Below, piece by piece: positions 1-6,868 of a stretch of 11,888 bases of DNA (its first letter is position 1; the number at the start of each line of letters is the position of its first letter). The stretch lies in assembly GCA_003222835.1 (NCBI GenBank), contig QHXE01000062.1, positions 1 through 11,888 of the forward strand, in the 5' to 3' direction. The notes under the pieces are model-generated. The model was not told the DNA's origin, did not search any database, and saw only the letters and a program-made list of their open reading frames with translations. Origin of the DNA: Acidobacteriota bacterium (GTDB lineage: Bacteria > Acidobacteriota > Blastocatellia > Pyrinomonadales > Pyrinomonadaceae). Both the position numbers and the translations under genes were made by a program.

Positions 1-1043
1 ATCCGCCCGCCGATGTGTTTCCCACCGGTGAAAGCAGTGCTGATGCCTACAAAACCGCCGATGGTCGCGAGAATCGCCAGCACTACTAACGGAATCCACA
101 TCGACTTCGGCGATTCATGTGGGACGTGGCTGTCGTGATGCGGCGTCGTGTGTTCCTTTTTCTGCGCATGACCTTCGTGATCCATGCTGTGTTCGTGCTT
201 GCGAAATCGCTCTTCGCCCCAGAACGTCATGGCCATCAGGCGCGTCATGTAGAAGGCCGTGCATGTCGCGGCGATCGTTCCGACTAACCAAACGAGCCAA
301 CCCAGAGGAATCTGCGTTGTCGATGCCGCATTCCAAAGAATTTCATCTTTCGACCAGAAGCCGCTGAACGGAATGATGCCGCAGATCGCCAGCCAGCCGG
401 CGAGAAAAGTCAGGTACGTGTAGGGCATGTATTTCTTCAAGCCGCCCATCCGCCGCATGTCCTGTTCGTGATGCATGCCGTGAATCACACTGCCCGATCC
501 GAGGAACATCAGGGCCTTGAAGAACGCATGGGTGACGACGTGAAAGATGCCGATGATGAAGGCGCCCACACCGCAAGCGAGAAACATAAAGCCAAGCTGC
601 GATACGGTCGAGTATGCCAGCACGCGCTTAATATCGTTTTGCGTAATGCCAATCGTCGCCGCAAAGATGGCCGTGAAGGCGCCGACGATCGCGACCACCA
701 GCATCATTGTCTGCGAATGCTGAAAGATGACGTTCGTGCGCGTCAGCATGTACAAACCCGCCGTGACCATCGTGGCGGCGTGAATCAGCGCGGACACAGG
801 CGTGGGGCCAGCCATAGCATCCGGCAACCAAACATGAAGGGGAAACTGCGCCGACTTACCGCACGCGCCAATCATCAGACCCAAAGCAATCCAGGACATC
901 AAACCCCAATGACCAAGCGGCTCCAGCGGATAGCCGGCAGCTTGTGACATCACGGTCGTGTATTGCGCCGTACCGAACGTGGCAATCACCGCAAAAACTG
1001 CGAGCATGAAACCAAAGTCGCCGATGCGATTCGTAATGAAGTT
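1..1043 (-). CDS. nuoL: NADH-quinone oxidoreductase subunit L, 3' part (out of frame with its 5' part; C-terminus off the window)
   Basis: This is the rest of the antiporter-like proton-pumping subunit NuoL, in a different frame from the 5' part at 1046-1612. Read from about 1043 downwards it is open to the window edge. It shows NFITNRIGDFGF, then CGKSAQFPLHVWLPDAM, LIHAATMVTAG, AYSTVSQLGFMF and FHVVTHAFFKALMF, which are the conserved core helices of the Mrp-antiporter/NuoL family with the channel Lys and His residues. A His-rich stretch (HEHSMDHEGH, then HTTPHHDSH) follows in the loop near the left edge. The first in-frame ATG is at 1007-1005, so this part could only be made as a separate, truncated protein. 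About 17-19 residues that normally link GLCSYLLIGF to the NRIGD segment are absent. The identity is certain. Whether the break is biological or an assembly error cannot be told from the sequence. Confidence 0.9.
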
Positions 1044-1045
1044 CC

Positions 1046-1612
1046 TTAGGAACAGAGTCCGACGCCCTCCCAGCCGACGAACATCATCACGAAATTCGAA
1101 CCCATGACGAGCACGAGCATCGAAAACATGAACAGGCCCATGTAGGCGAAGAATCGGTAGTAGCCCGTGTCACCATGCATGTAACCGGTGGCAAAAACAA
1201 AAATACAAAGACCTACGCCCGTGACGATCAGCATAAAGATTGCTGAGAGGGGATCGAGTTGATAACTCCACTCGATGTTCAATAAGGAAGCTCTCGGTGC
1301 AGGGACCGTCACCTGTCGATTGGCAGTTGTAATCGTGGTGGACTCGGCTTGTCCCAAGCTTTGACGCACGGCGCCGCCGGGAATCCATCTAAAGGCTGTT
1401 TGCGTCGATACGTAAGGATTGGGCCAGAGCGAATTGCTGGAAAAACCATACGAAGAGATCGCCGCGACACTAATTAGAAACGAGAGCGCGACTGAGCCAA
1501 CCGCGATTCCTCCGATCAGCTTCTCAGGAAAGCGAAACCAACGGCCGAAGATGCCGTTGATGGCGGCGCCGATAAGCGGAAGAAGCGGAACTAGCCAGAT
1601 GAATTTGTACAT
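1046..1612 (-). CDS. nuoL: NADH-quinone oxidoreductase subunit L, 5' part (prematurely terminated)
   Basis: This is the N-terminal 188 residues of NuoL, the most distal proton-pumping subunit of the complex I membrane arm. It starts MYKFIWLVPLLPLIGAAING, the usual NuoL start, with an AAAGG ribosome binding site 5 nt before the ATG. Residues 1-60 give two hydrophobic helices. A rather long polar loop follows (about 62-112). The signature YQLDPLSAIFMLIVTGVG comes next and then FFAYMGLFMFSMLVLVMGSN. The protein stops abruptly after FVGWEGVGLCS, where family members continue YLLIGF. The stop is a TAA at 1048-1046, created where roughly 50 nt of coding sequence are missing, and the remainder continues in another frame just downstream. 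It follows nuoK with a 94-bp spacer that holds a repeat. As it stands it could not make a working pump. Confidence 0.92.
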   Translation of the reverse strand: MYKFIWLVPLLPLIGAAINGIFGRWFRFPEKLIGGIAVGSVALSFLISVAAISSYGFSSNSLWPNPYVSTQTAFRWIPGGAVRQSLGQAESTTITTANRQVTVPAPRASLLNIEWSYQLDPLSAIFMLIVTGVGLCIFVFATGYMHGDTGYYRFFAYMGLFMFSMLVLVMGSNFVMMFVGWEGVGLCS

Positions 1613-1624
1613 GAAACCTTTAAT

Positions 1625-1694
1625 CGTTTAGAGGCGGGCTACTGCCCGCCTTTTCTGTGCAGCGGATCGGCGGGCGGTAGCCCGCCGCTAAACG
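1625..1694. repeat. REPIN-like inverted pair of GC-rich hairpins between nuoK and nuoL
   Basis: Two hairpins with identical 7-bp stems lie here: GGCGGGC-TACT-GCCCGCC at 1633-1650 and GGCGGGC-GGTA-GCCCGCC at 1669-1686. The left unit begins CGTTTAG (1625-1631) and the right one ends CTAAACG (1688-1694). The two 26-nt units are therefore near-perfect reverse complements of each other, 18 nt apart. That arrangement, two REP palindromes head to head, is that of a REPIN. The left hairpin is followed by TTTTCT on the plus strand, but no plus-strand gene ends here. In the nuo direction there is no U-run, so it looks more like a mobile palindrome or RNA-processing site than a terminator. Confidence 0.8.
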
Positions 1695-1706
1695 GTTGTA
1701 CTTTTC

Positions 1707-2111
1707 TTACCACTTCATCAAATCAATCTCATCCACCCAGATGGTCTCGCGGTTGCGATAGAGTGCGATCACAATGCCGAGTCCAATAGCCGCTTCGGCG
1801 GCGGCGACTACGATGATGAAAACTGTGAACACTTGTCCGGCGAGTGGATTTGCGCCGCCAGTGTCCTGCAAGTAACGGGAGAACGCAATGAGGTTCAGGT
1901 TCGCCGCGTTCAAAATCAATTCAATCGACATGAAGATGACGATGATGTTGCGCCTGGTGAGCACTCCCGCGATGCCGATGATGAAAAGGATTGCCGCGAT
2001 TACCAGGAATTTCGACAGATCGGGATGTTTGATGCTTTCGATCGCTGTAGAAACACGACCGCCCGAGCCTTCCTGGAGCAAGAATAAGAGTATTATTGAT
2101 AGCTGAATCAT
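1707..2111 (-). CDS. nuoK: NADH-quinone oxidoreductase subunit K
   Basis: This small membrane-arm subunit of complex I is related to MnhC/MrpC and takes part in proton translocation. The ATG at 2111-2109 gives 134 residues. The family core begins at about residue 33 ([20 protein letters not shown]) and continues [20 protein letters not shown], with the conserved membrane Glu at 64 and a second one at 106 in [20 protein letters not shown]. It ends VDEIDLMKW. The usual length is about 100 residues, so some 30 extra residues with a hydrophobic stretch ([11 protein letters not shown]) precede the core. An in-frame TTG at 2141 would add ten more residues encoded by a repeat hairpin and is not preferred. 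No clear Shine-Dalgarno precedes the ATG. nuoJ lies 183 bp upstream and nuoL follows. Confidence 0.93.
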   Translation of the reverse strand: MIQLSIILLFLLQEGSGGRVSTAIESIKHPDLSKFLVIAAILFIIGIAGVLTRRNIIVIFMSIELILNAANLNLIAFSRYLQDTGGANPLAGQVFTVFIIVVAAAEAAIGLGIVIALYRNRETIWVDEIDLMKW

Positions 2112-2124
2112 TCGGATTGTTTCA

Positions 2125-2272
2125 GCCGCGTAGCGGCGCAATGTTTATAGAACGCACCGGTTATTCAAAATCACTCCGCTCCGTAGGAGCGAAATGTTTC
2201 TGTCGCACATTAATGGGCTCGGCAACTTATTAGAACCTAACGGTTCTATGAACATCTCGTGCCTAACGGCAC
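2125..2272. repeat. Cluster of short hairpin repeats with an AATGTTTATAG-type tail, nuoJ-nuoK spacer
   Basis: Four small hairpins fill most of the spacer: GCCGC-GTA-GCGGC (2125-2137), CGCTCC-GTA-GGAGCG (2177-2191), AGAACC-TAAC-GGTTCT (2232-2247) and GTGCC-TAAC-GGCAC (2259-2272). The first two are followed by AATGTTTATAG or AAATGTTTCTG. The last two share the inverted form of this tail, TATGAACATCTC (2248-2259), lying between them. Stems differ in sequence but keep their pairing, while the tails are conserved, so this is one interspersed family with compensatory change in the stems. A second cluster of the same family lies at 5445-5593. Confidence 0.75.
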
Positions 2273-2294
2273 TAAAAACTCTGAGATGTCTGAA

Positions 2295-2960
2295 TTACTC
2301 CGTCCCTGGGGCTGCTTCCGAAGCAACGACGTTTTCCAACAACTCCGGATCGACATCATCCGCAGCGGCCTCTTGTTTCAGCGTGCGCGCCAGCATTACC
2401 GAGCCAATAATCGCAACCAACAAGAGCAAGCTGGCGATCTCAAATGGCAAGGACGCGTAGGTGTAAAGACTGCCGCCGACGCGTTCTGTTTCTTTCGTGA
2501 GCCGGCTGACGTGAGTAGCGCCCGGAGGGAGACTCTGGGTCTGTGCCTCTCGGGTTTGCTCTGCCTGTTGAGCTTTCGCTTTTTGAGCCGGATTTCCGAA
2601 TCCTCTATTGATTGCCAACAGCAAGCCCAATACGAGCAATAACGAAAACACCAAGGCGGCAGACACCTGTGGTATGCCATTGAAGATAGCCGCTTTCCCT
2701 TCTTCTTCCGCACCAACATTGACCAGCATGATGACAAACAGAAACAAAACCATCACGCCGCCCACATAAACCAGAATCTGTACGCCAGCGATAAACTCAG
2801 CGCCCAGAAGAATGAACAACGCCGCGACCGAAACCAGCGAAGAGATCAGGAACAGCGCCGAGTGCACCGCGTTCCGCGCCATAACGGTCAGCAGCCCCGC
2901 CAGAATTGCAGCGATTGAGAATATCCAGAAGAAGACTGATTCCCAGCCGGACAAGATCAT
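2295..2960 (-). CDS. nuoJ: NADH-quinone oxidoreductase subunit J
   Basis: This is a membrane-arm subunit of complex I that holds the pi-bulge helix between the quinone chamber and the antiporter-like pumps. The protein has 221 residues. Hydrophobic helices run from about 9 to 80, with the diagnostic GAEFIAGVQILVYVGGVMVL at residues 53-72. Further helices lie at roughly 93-118 and 170-190, separated by a polar Gln/Ala-rich loop (about 125-160). The C-terminal tail is acidic (AAADDVDPELLENV). The ATG at 2960-2958 overlaps the TGA of the upstream four-helix-bundle gene as ATGA. The GGAAA about 9 nt before the ATG lies in the inverted repeat at the edge of that cassette, so the cassette has replaced or supplied the original translation-start region. 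nuoK follows after a repeat-filled spacer. Confidence 0.94.
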   Translation of the reverse strand: MILSGWESVFFWIFSIAAILAGLLTVMARNAVHSALFLISSLVSVAALFILLGAEFIAGVQILVYVGGVMVLFLFVIMLVNVGAEEEGKAAIFNGIPQVSAALVFSLLLVLGLLLAINRGFGNPAQKAKAQQAEQTREAQTQSLPPGATHVSRLTKETERVGGSLYTYASLPFEIASLLLLVAIIGSVMLARTLKQEAAADDVDPELLENVVASEAAPGTE

Positions 2961-3370
2961 TGCCGATTTCCAATTGCCGATTGCCGATTTGAATAAACTT
3001 TCGATTTTCCGTTTCGCTTTTCACCAGAAGTCGCCGAGATTCGCGACTGTGCGAATATTTTTGTCAATTCGTTCGCTTCATCCAGTAGCGGCTGAACCTG
3101 ATTTTGCTTTAGGAGTTCGCCCTCGATAATAACTTCCATCCAATAGCCGCTCTCGTCGGCCTCCTCTTCTGCGATTCCCAATTTTGCGATGAATTCCGCC
3201 TTGGAACGACCTCGACACGCGGCCCTGTAGTTCGCTCCGACTGAGGTACCCGCACGGACAAGTTGACCACCTATCGCTCTGCCGGCGACGGTATTCGGCA
3301 ACGCGGCAACAAGCTTCAGAATGCGCAAAGCAAACTGCTTGGTGCGCTTCTTAAGATCGTCGGCATTCAT
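2957..3370 (-). CDS. Four-helix-bundle protein (23S rRNA intervening-sequence / Avd-like family)
   Basis: The 137-residue protein has the hallmark sequence of the family (TIGR02436-type): LKKRTKQFALRILKLVAALP at 6-25, AGRAIGGQLVRAGTSVGANY at 29-48, then RAACRGRSKAEFIAKLGIAE (49-68) and an EEEADESGYWMEVIIEGELL helix. Relatives are found in rRNA intervening sequences and as the accessory protein of diversity-generating retroelements. They are small basic helical proteins thought to bind nucleic acid. The role of stand-alone copies is not known. Here the gene interrupts the nuo cluster between nuoI and nuoJ. The last residues (SNRQSAIGNRQ) are encoded by a tandem GCCGATT-type repeat that forms the cassette edge, so the native C-terminus was probably nearer residue 115-120. 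No ribosome binding site is visible before the ATG. Its stop overlaps the nuoJ start by 4 nt. Confidence 0.9.
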   Translation of the reverse strand: MNADDLKKRTKQFALRILKLVAALPNTVAGRAIGGQLVRAGTSVGANYRAACRGRSKAEFIAKLGIAEEEADESGYWMEVIIEGELLKQNQVQPLLDEANELTKIFAQSRISATSGEKRNGKSKVYSNRQSAIGNRQ

Positions 3371-3431
3371 CGTGTTGAGGGTCGGCAGCCTCTATAAATG
3401 GATCAGCAAAACAAATCGGAAATCGGCAATG
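2958..3431. mobile_element. Putative cassette carrying the four-helix-bundle gene, with 12-bp inverted ends
   Basis: Both edges of the segment carry the same 12-mer in opposite orientation. AAATCGGCAATG lies on the plus strand at 3420-3431 and on the minus strand at 2969-2958. The left edge is extended by tandem GCCGATT units (2972-2991). The right edge has a single extra AAATCGG (3413-3419), so the ends are imperfect copies of one repeat. Between them lies only the four-helix-bundle gene and a short leader. nuoI ends 2 bp outside the right edge, and the nuoJ ATG is part of the left 12-mer. No transposase is present, so any movement would have been in trans. The boundaries are inferred from the repeats. 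A target duplication was not identified. Confidence 0.5.
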
Positions 3432-3432
3432 T

Positions 3433-3966
3433 TTACGCTTCGTATTTCACTGTCTCTCGTCCCTGCTCGAGCATCTCGCGATTCCAAACAAAACCCGCGC
3501 GCGAGTACGTTGCCAACTCGAAGTCCTGCGTCAGCTCCAGGCAATAGGTCGGACATGCTTCCTGACACAGGGCGCAGAACATGCACCGCGAAGTGTCAAA
3601 GATGAATCCGTCAAGAACCTTTTTGCGTCGAGGTTTGCCGGCGACGACGACTTCGACATCCATCGGAATCACGTCGATACAGTCTTCGGGACATGCGAGC
3701 GCGCAGAGATTGCATGCGATGCAGAGCGTTTCGTGCGTCTCGGGATCCATATTCAGTCGTGGCGCGCCGTGAAATCGTGGCGCGACGTCGGGGCGCACTT
3801 TCGGATATTGCTCGGTATAAATTCCCTTCCCCGCAACCGCGTCCTTGTCCGTTAACGCGCCGACATTGAACTTCAGCGTGACAGCAAGCCCTTTTAGTAG
3901 ATCGGTCATGAAGAAGCGCTTGAGCTTCTGAGCAAACGTCGGTTTGGGAACAGGAACTAATGGCAT
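3433..3966 (-). CDS. nuoI: NADH-quinone oxidoreductase subunit I (two [4Fe-4S] clusters)
   Basis: This is a ferredoxin-like subunit of the complex I hydrophilic arm carrying clusters N6a and N6b, which pass electrons to N2 in NuoB. Of 177 residues, two cluster motifs are intact: CIACNLCALACP (Cys 82, 85, 88, 92) and CMFCALCQEACP (Cys 128, 131, 134, 138). Each is followed four residues later by a further cysteine (Cys96 in CPEDC, Cys142 in CPTYC), which classical NuoI proteins usually lack. The N-terminal part (11-36) is an amphipathic membrane-contact region. The C-terminal FELATYSR is typical of the family. The ATG at 3966-3964 is the first good start. nuoH ends 123 bp upstream, and the four-helix-bundle cassette begins immediately after the stop. 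Confidence 0.95.
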   Translation of the reverse strand: MPLVPVPKPTFAQKLKRFFMTDLLKGLAVTLKFNVGALTDKDAVAGKGIYTEQYPKVRPDVAPRFHGAPRLNMDPETHETLCIACNLCALACPEDCIDVIPMDVEVVVAGKPRRKKVLDGFIFDTSRCMFCALCQEACPTYCLELTQDFELATYSRAGFVWNREMLEQGRETVKYEA

Positions 3967-4015
3967 ATTGAGATCTTAGGTTTCAAATTCCAGATTTGCA
4001 ATTCCATCACGGTTC

Positions 4016-4082
4016 AGAGTTCAAGCTTCAGCGTGCTTCTTCCTTCGTGACCGCATTGGCAACCTAAAGGTTGATGAACTCT
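4016..4082. repeat. Degenerate hairpin repeat in the nuoH-nuoI spacer
   Basis: AGAGTTCA (4016-4023) and TGAACTCT (4075-4082) are perfect inverted repeats. Inside, CAACC-TAAA-GGTTG (4060-4073) forms a hairpin followed by ATGAAC. The hairpin with a TAAA loop and an ATGAAC tail resembles the AGAACC-TAAC-GGTTCT-ATGAAC unit at 2232-2253, so this is probably a decayed member of the same family. No promoter or terminator is evident in this spacer. Confidence 0.5.
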
Positions 4083-4089
4083 AAACTCT

Positions 4090-5412
4090 TCAGCTTGGCG
4101 ACCCTACAGAACTCGAGGGCGCGACTGCCGGTCTTCCCTTCGGCAAATCCATCAGTCGAATCTTCCGCCGCTGCTTCTTCAGGTTGAAATCGCGCGACCG
4201 CCAATTGATTAATGACAGGATTACCGCGGTCACCAATAGATTGCCCAATCCAAACAAGATTGCGATCACTTTTCCGCTGGCGGTCAGATTCAACCCGTGC
4301 GCAATCGAGTCAATCGTATGAATTCCACTCTCATTGAGGCCTTGCAGTACTACCACCGCGATCGCCGTTACGACGATGTTGATAAGTGAAGCCGGCAAGA
4401 GCCACTTCCATCCCAAGTCCATCAACTGGTCATAGCGAAAGCGCGGCAACGTCCAGCGCAACCAGAAATACAAATAGAGCAGCAGACCGGCCTTCGCCAG
4501 AAACACAACTAGACTGACCACGACGTAAGCGTTGTGGAACCCTTTCGCTTCCGTAAAGCGATAGACGAACGGAAAATACCAGCCGCCGAGATAGAGCGTC
4601 GTCGCAACCGCCGTGACGACCACCATCGCCGTGTATTCAGCCATGAAAAAGAGTGACCAGCGAAAACCGGAGTATTCAGTATGAAAGCCGGCCACCAATT
4701 CCGATTCTGCTTCCGCCAAATCGAACGGCGCGCGGTTGTTTTCCGCAATGCCGCTGATCAGAAAGACAACGAACCCGATAGGCTGATACACGAAGAACCA
4801 GACTGAATCAGATTGCTGCGCCGCGACGATACCTGACAGCGACAGCGTGCGCGCGAAGATCAGCGCGCCGATTATTGCCAGCCCCATCGAGACTTCGTAC
4901 GAAACCATCTGCGCGCTCGAACGCAGCGCGCCCAGCAAAGCGTACTTTGAATTCGATGACCAGCCAGCGAGAATCAAAGCGAGCACGCCCACGCTGGAAA
5001 CGGCCAGCACAAATAAGACGCCGATGTTTACATCGGTAATCACCGCCCAGTCAGGCCCGAAAGGAACAACCGCCAGCACGATGAACGCCGCGACGACAGC
5101 AATGTAGGGCGCGACGAAAAATACCCACCGGTCGGCATTCTCAGGAATAAAATCCTCTTTCGTCAGCAACTTCAGACCGTCTGCGATCGGCTGCAACAGT
5201 CCCCACGGCCCAACCCGCATCGGTCCCAGCCGCGCCTGAATGAATGCGGAAATCTTTCTTTCGAGGTAAGTAGCATACGCGACCCACAGCGCCGTGATCG
5301 TCACGACTGCGCCAATCTGAATGAATGGCCAGATGACATAGTTCACCGTTTGCTCGTTGAAGAATTTGAGCAGCAAACTGTCGATCAAGTTGAGTGGAGC
5401 CAGTAGTGCCAT
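4090..5412 (-). CDS. nuoH: NADH-quinone oxidoreductase subunit H
   Basis: This membrane subunit of complex I forms the quinone-binding chamber with NuoB and NuoD. It has 440 residues with about nine hydrophobic helices. Family motifs are GPMRVGPWGLLQPIADGLKL at 63-82 followed by LTKEDFIP, WSSNSKYALLGALRSSAQMV at 151-170, and the acidic chamber loop ENNRAPFDLAEAESELVAGF at 224-243 followed by HTEYSG. RYDQLMDLGWKWLLP lies at 326-340. Typical NuoH is about 320-350 residues. The excess here is mainly an extended C-terminal region with a long helix pair (about 341-402) and a basic, Ser/Pro-rich tail. The ATG at 5412-5410 gives an N-terminal helix that fits the family. A spacer of 195 bp, mostly hairpin repeats, separates it from nuoD upstream. 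nuoI follows. Confidence 0.95.
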   Translation of the reverse strand: MALLAPLNLIDSLLLKFFNEQTVNYVIWPFIQIGAVVTITALWVAYATYLERKISAFIQARLGPMRVGPWGLLQPIADGLKLLTKEDFIPENADRWVFFVAPYIAVVAAFIVLAVVPFGPDWAVITDVNIGVLFVLAVSSVGVLALILAGWSSNSKYALLGALRSSAQMVSYEVSMGLAIIGALIFARTLSLSGIVAAQQSDSVWFFVYQPIGFVVFLISGIAENNRAPFDLAEAESELVAGFHTEYSGFRWSLFFMAEYTAMVVVTAVATTLYLGGWYFPFVYRFTEAKGFHNAYVVVSLVVFLAKAGLLLYLYFWLRWTLPRFRYDQLMDLGWKWLLPASLINIVVTAIAVVVLQGLNESGIHTIDSIAHGLNLTASGKVIAILFGLGNLLVTAVILSLINWRSRDFNLKKQRRKIRLMDLPKGRPAVAPSSSVGSPS

Positions 5413-5444
5413 CGCAATTATTTGAGCTCGCCAATTGCCGAAAA

Positions 5445-5593
5445 CCGCGTAGCGGCAAAATGTTTATAGTTCCAAGAATGTATTCGACTCTAGGAACTCC
5501 TTTAGGAGTGAGATGGATTTTCTTTCACCCATAAATGGGTTCTCAGATTTTGACGAGCCAACTCTTTCTATAGACATTCCATCCCTCCGGGAT
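5445..5593. repeat. Second cluster of hairpin repeats with AATGTTTATAG tail, nuoD-nuoH spacer
   Basis: Four hairpins lie in 149 bp: CCGC-GTA-GCGG (5445-5455, then CAAAATGTTTATAG), ACTCC-TTTA-GGAGT (5496-5509, then GAGATGG), ACCCA-TAAA-TGGGT (5527-5540) and ATCCC-TCC-GGGAT (5581-5593). The last is preceded by CTATAGACATTCC, the inverted tail. The opening unit matches 2127-2150 almost exactly (CGCGTAGCGG plus AATGTTTATAG), so the two clusters share ancestry. They occupy corresponding positions, just upstream of a nuo gene start. Small open frames across this stretch are not genes. Confidence 0.75.
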
Positions 5594-5607
5594 TTGCATC
5601 GACCGGC

Positions 5608-6741
5608 TTATCTATCAATTTCTCCTAAAACAATATCCAACGTCCCGATGATCGCCACCACATCCGCCACTAGATGCCCGATGCAGAGCCTTTTCAACGC
5701 CTGCAAATTCATGAAGCACGGAGGACGAACTCGCATGCGCCAGGGTTGTTGGGTTCCGTCAGAGACCAGGTAGCAACCAATCTCGCCTTTCGGCCCTTCG
5801 ATTGAATGATAGTAATCACCGATTGGCGGCTTGATCAGTTTGGGCACTTTCGCATTCACCGGTCCGTCGGGAAGATTGTCAATCGCCTGCTGAACGATCC
5901 TGCGCGATTGTCGCATCTCTTCCATGCGCACGAGGTATCGATCGTAAGTGTCGCCGTTATCGCCCAAAGGCACGTCGAAGTCCACGTCCGCGTAAGCGGC
6001 ATATGGTCGCGCCTTGCGGATGTCCCAAGCAACGCCCGAGCCGCGCAGCGCCGGACCAGACAATCCAATCGCAACTGCGTCGTCACCGGAGACCACGCCG
6101 ATACCCACCGTGCGGCTCAACCAAATTCTGTTTTCTGAAAGCACCGTTTCATATTCACCAAGCCGCGTCGGAAAATTATTGATGAAGCGACGCACGTCTT
6201 GTTCGAAATCGTCATAGACATCGTTAGGCATGCCGCCGACGCGCCACGCATGACAGGTAAGGCGCGCTCCGAACTGGCGTTCAAAAATCTTCAGAATCTC
6301 TTCGCGCTCCCGAAACGCCCACAACAGAATTGTTACCGCGCCAATGTCCAACGCATGCGTTCCCAGCCAAAGCAGATGAGAAGCGATCCGATTCAACTCA
6401 GTGAGAATCGTGCGAAGGTAATGAGCGCGCCGTGGCACGTCGAGACCCATCATCTGCTCGACGGTCTCGACCCACACCAATCCATTCGACACCGCCGCAA
6501 TGTAATCGAGCCGATCCCAATACGGCGCAATCATCGTGTACATGCGGTTCTCGGCAATCTTTTCCATGCCGCGATGCAGATAGCCGATGTCGCAATCGAG
6601 ATCGATGACCGTTTCGCCATCAAGCTTCAGGATCACTCGCAGCACGCCGTGCGTGGACGGGTGCTGCGGCCCCATGTTGAGCGTCATTATGGGGCTGTCG
6701 AGCAGCGTCTGTTGGGTTGTGGCGATTTCTACTTGATGCAT
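5608..6741 (-). CDS. nuoD: NADH-quinone oxidoreductase subunit D (49-kDa subunit)
   Basis: This is a core subunit of the complex I connecting module, which builds the quinone-reduction site next to cluster N2. The 377 residues cover the whole family. [17 protein letters not shown] lies near 20-36, with His27 and His31 in the quinone-site loop, and the signature [14 protein letters not shown] at 51-64. [13 protein letters not shown] follows, then [15 protein letters not shown], and the end is [14 protein letters not shown], the conserved C-terminus that reaches the active site. The Ni-binding cysteines of related hydrogenases are not expected and are not seen as pairs. The ATG at 6741-6739 leaves an 18-residue leader, as is usual. 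An 82-aa ORF and a repeat doublet separate it from nuoC, with which it is normally adjacent or fused. Confidence 0.96.
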   Translation of the reverse strand: MHQVEIATTQQTLLDSPIMTLNMGPQHPSTHGVLRVILKLDGETVIDLDCDIGYLHRGMEKIAENRMYTMIAPYWDRLDYIAAVSNGLVWVETVEQMMGLDVPRRAHYLRTILTELNRIASHLLWLGTHALDIGAVTILLWAFREREEILKIFERQFGARLTCHAWRVGGMPNDVYDDFEQDVRRFINNFPTRLGEYETVLSENRIWLSRTVGIGVVSGDDAVAIGLSGPALRGSGVAWDIRKARPYAAYADVDFDVPLGDNGDTYDRYLVRMEEMRQSRRIVQQAIDNLPDGPVNAKVPKLIKPPIGDYYHSIEGPKGEIGCYLVSDGTQQPWRMRVRPPCFMNLQALKRLCIGHLVADVVAIIGTLDIVLGEIDR

Positions 6742-6760
6742 CGCTTCGTTTAGATCCTCG

Positions 6761-6845
6761 TTCCCTCTCCCTTTGGGAGAGGGTTAGGGTGAGGGTTTAC
6801 TGCGCGGTCTTAATCCTCGCCCCAGCCCTCTTCAGAGGGAAGTGA
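6761..6845. repeat. CCCTCTCCC palindrome doublet, upstream of nuoD
   Basis: The left unit has a perfect 9-bp stem, CCCTCTCCC (6763-6771) with GGGAGAGGG (6775-6783) around a TTT loop, and continues TTAGGGTGAGGG. The right unit is in the opposite orientation (CCTCGCCCCAGCCCTCT, 6815-6831, with AGAGGG at 6834-6839) and is degenerate. Only about 20 nt lie between the units. The same family forms doublets at 8257-8426 and 11088-11262. Confidence 0.75.
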
Positions 6846-6868
6846 AGTTATCAGCCCTACCTCGCCGG

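Noticed and set aside
468..947. Long open plus-strand frame (159 codons)
   Set aside because: It lies antisense to conserved nuoL sequence. The translation is low-complexity and charged with no recognisable motif. The minus strand encodes clear NuoL helices.
1030..1060. Programmed frameshift or ribosomal bypass in nuoL
   Set aside because: There is no slippery heptamer, and neither mechanism could restore the roughly 17-19 conserved residues whose codons are absent.
1625..1694. Hairpin followed by TTTTCT as a rho-independent terminator
   Set aside because: The T-run is on the plus strand, where no gene ends. In the nuo direction there is no U-run, and a terminator here would cut off nuoL. 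The inverted pair fits a REPIN better.
2109..2141. TTG start for nuoK at 2141
   Set aside because: The extra ten residues are a translation of a repeat hairpin stem. The ATG at 2111 is a better start codon and directly precedes a hydrophobic segment.
2194..2642. Plus-strand open frames over the nuoJ-nuoK spacer
   Set aside because: They run through hairpin repeats into antisense nuoJ, and their translations show no family features.
2957..3370. Diversity-generating retroelement or rRNA intervening sequence
   Set aside because: Only the four-helix-bundle gene is present. There is no reverse transcriptase, template/variable repeat pair or rRNA sequence in the window.
2125..5593. CRISPR array
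   Set aside because: The hairpin units vary in sequence and spacing, with no constant repeat and spacer lengths and no cas genes.
5513..5773. Plus-strand open frame of 86 codons
   Set aside because: It starts inside the hairpin repeat cluster and continues antisense to the conserved NuoD C-terminus.
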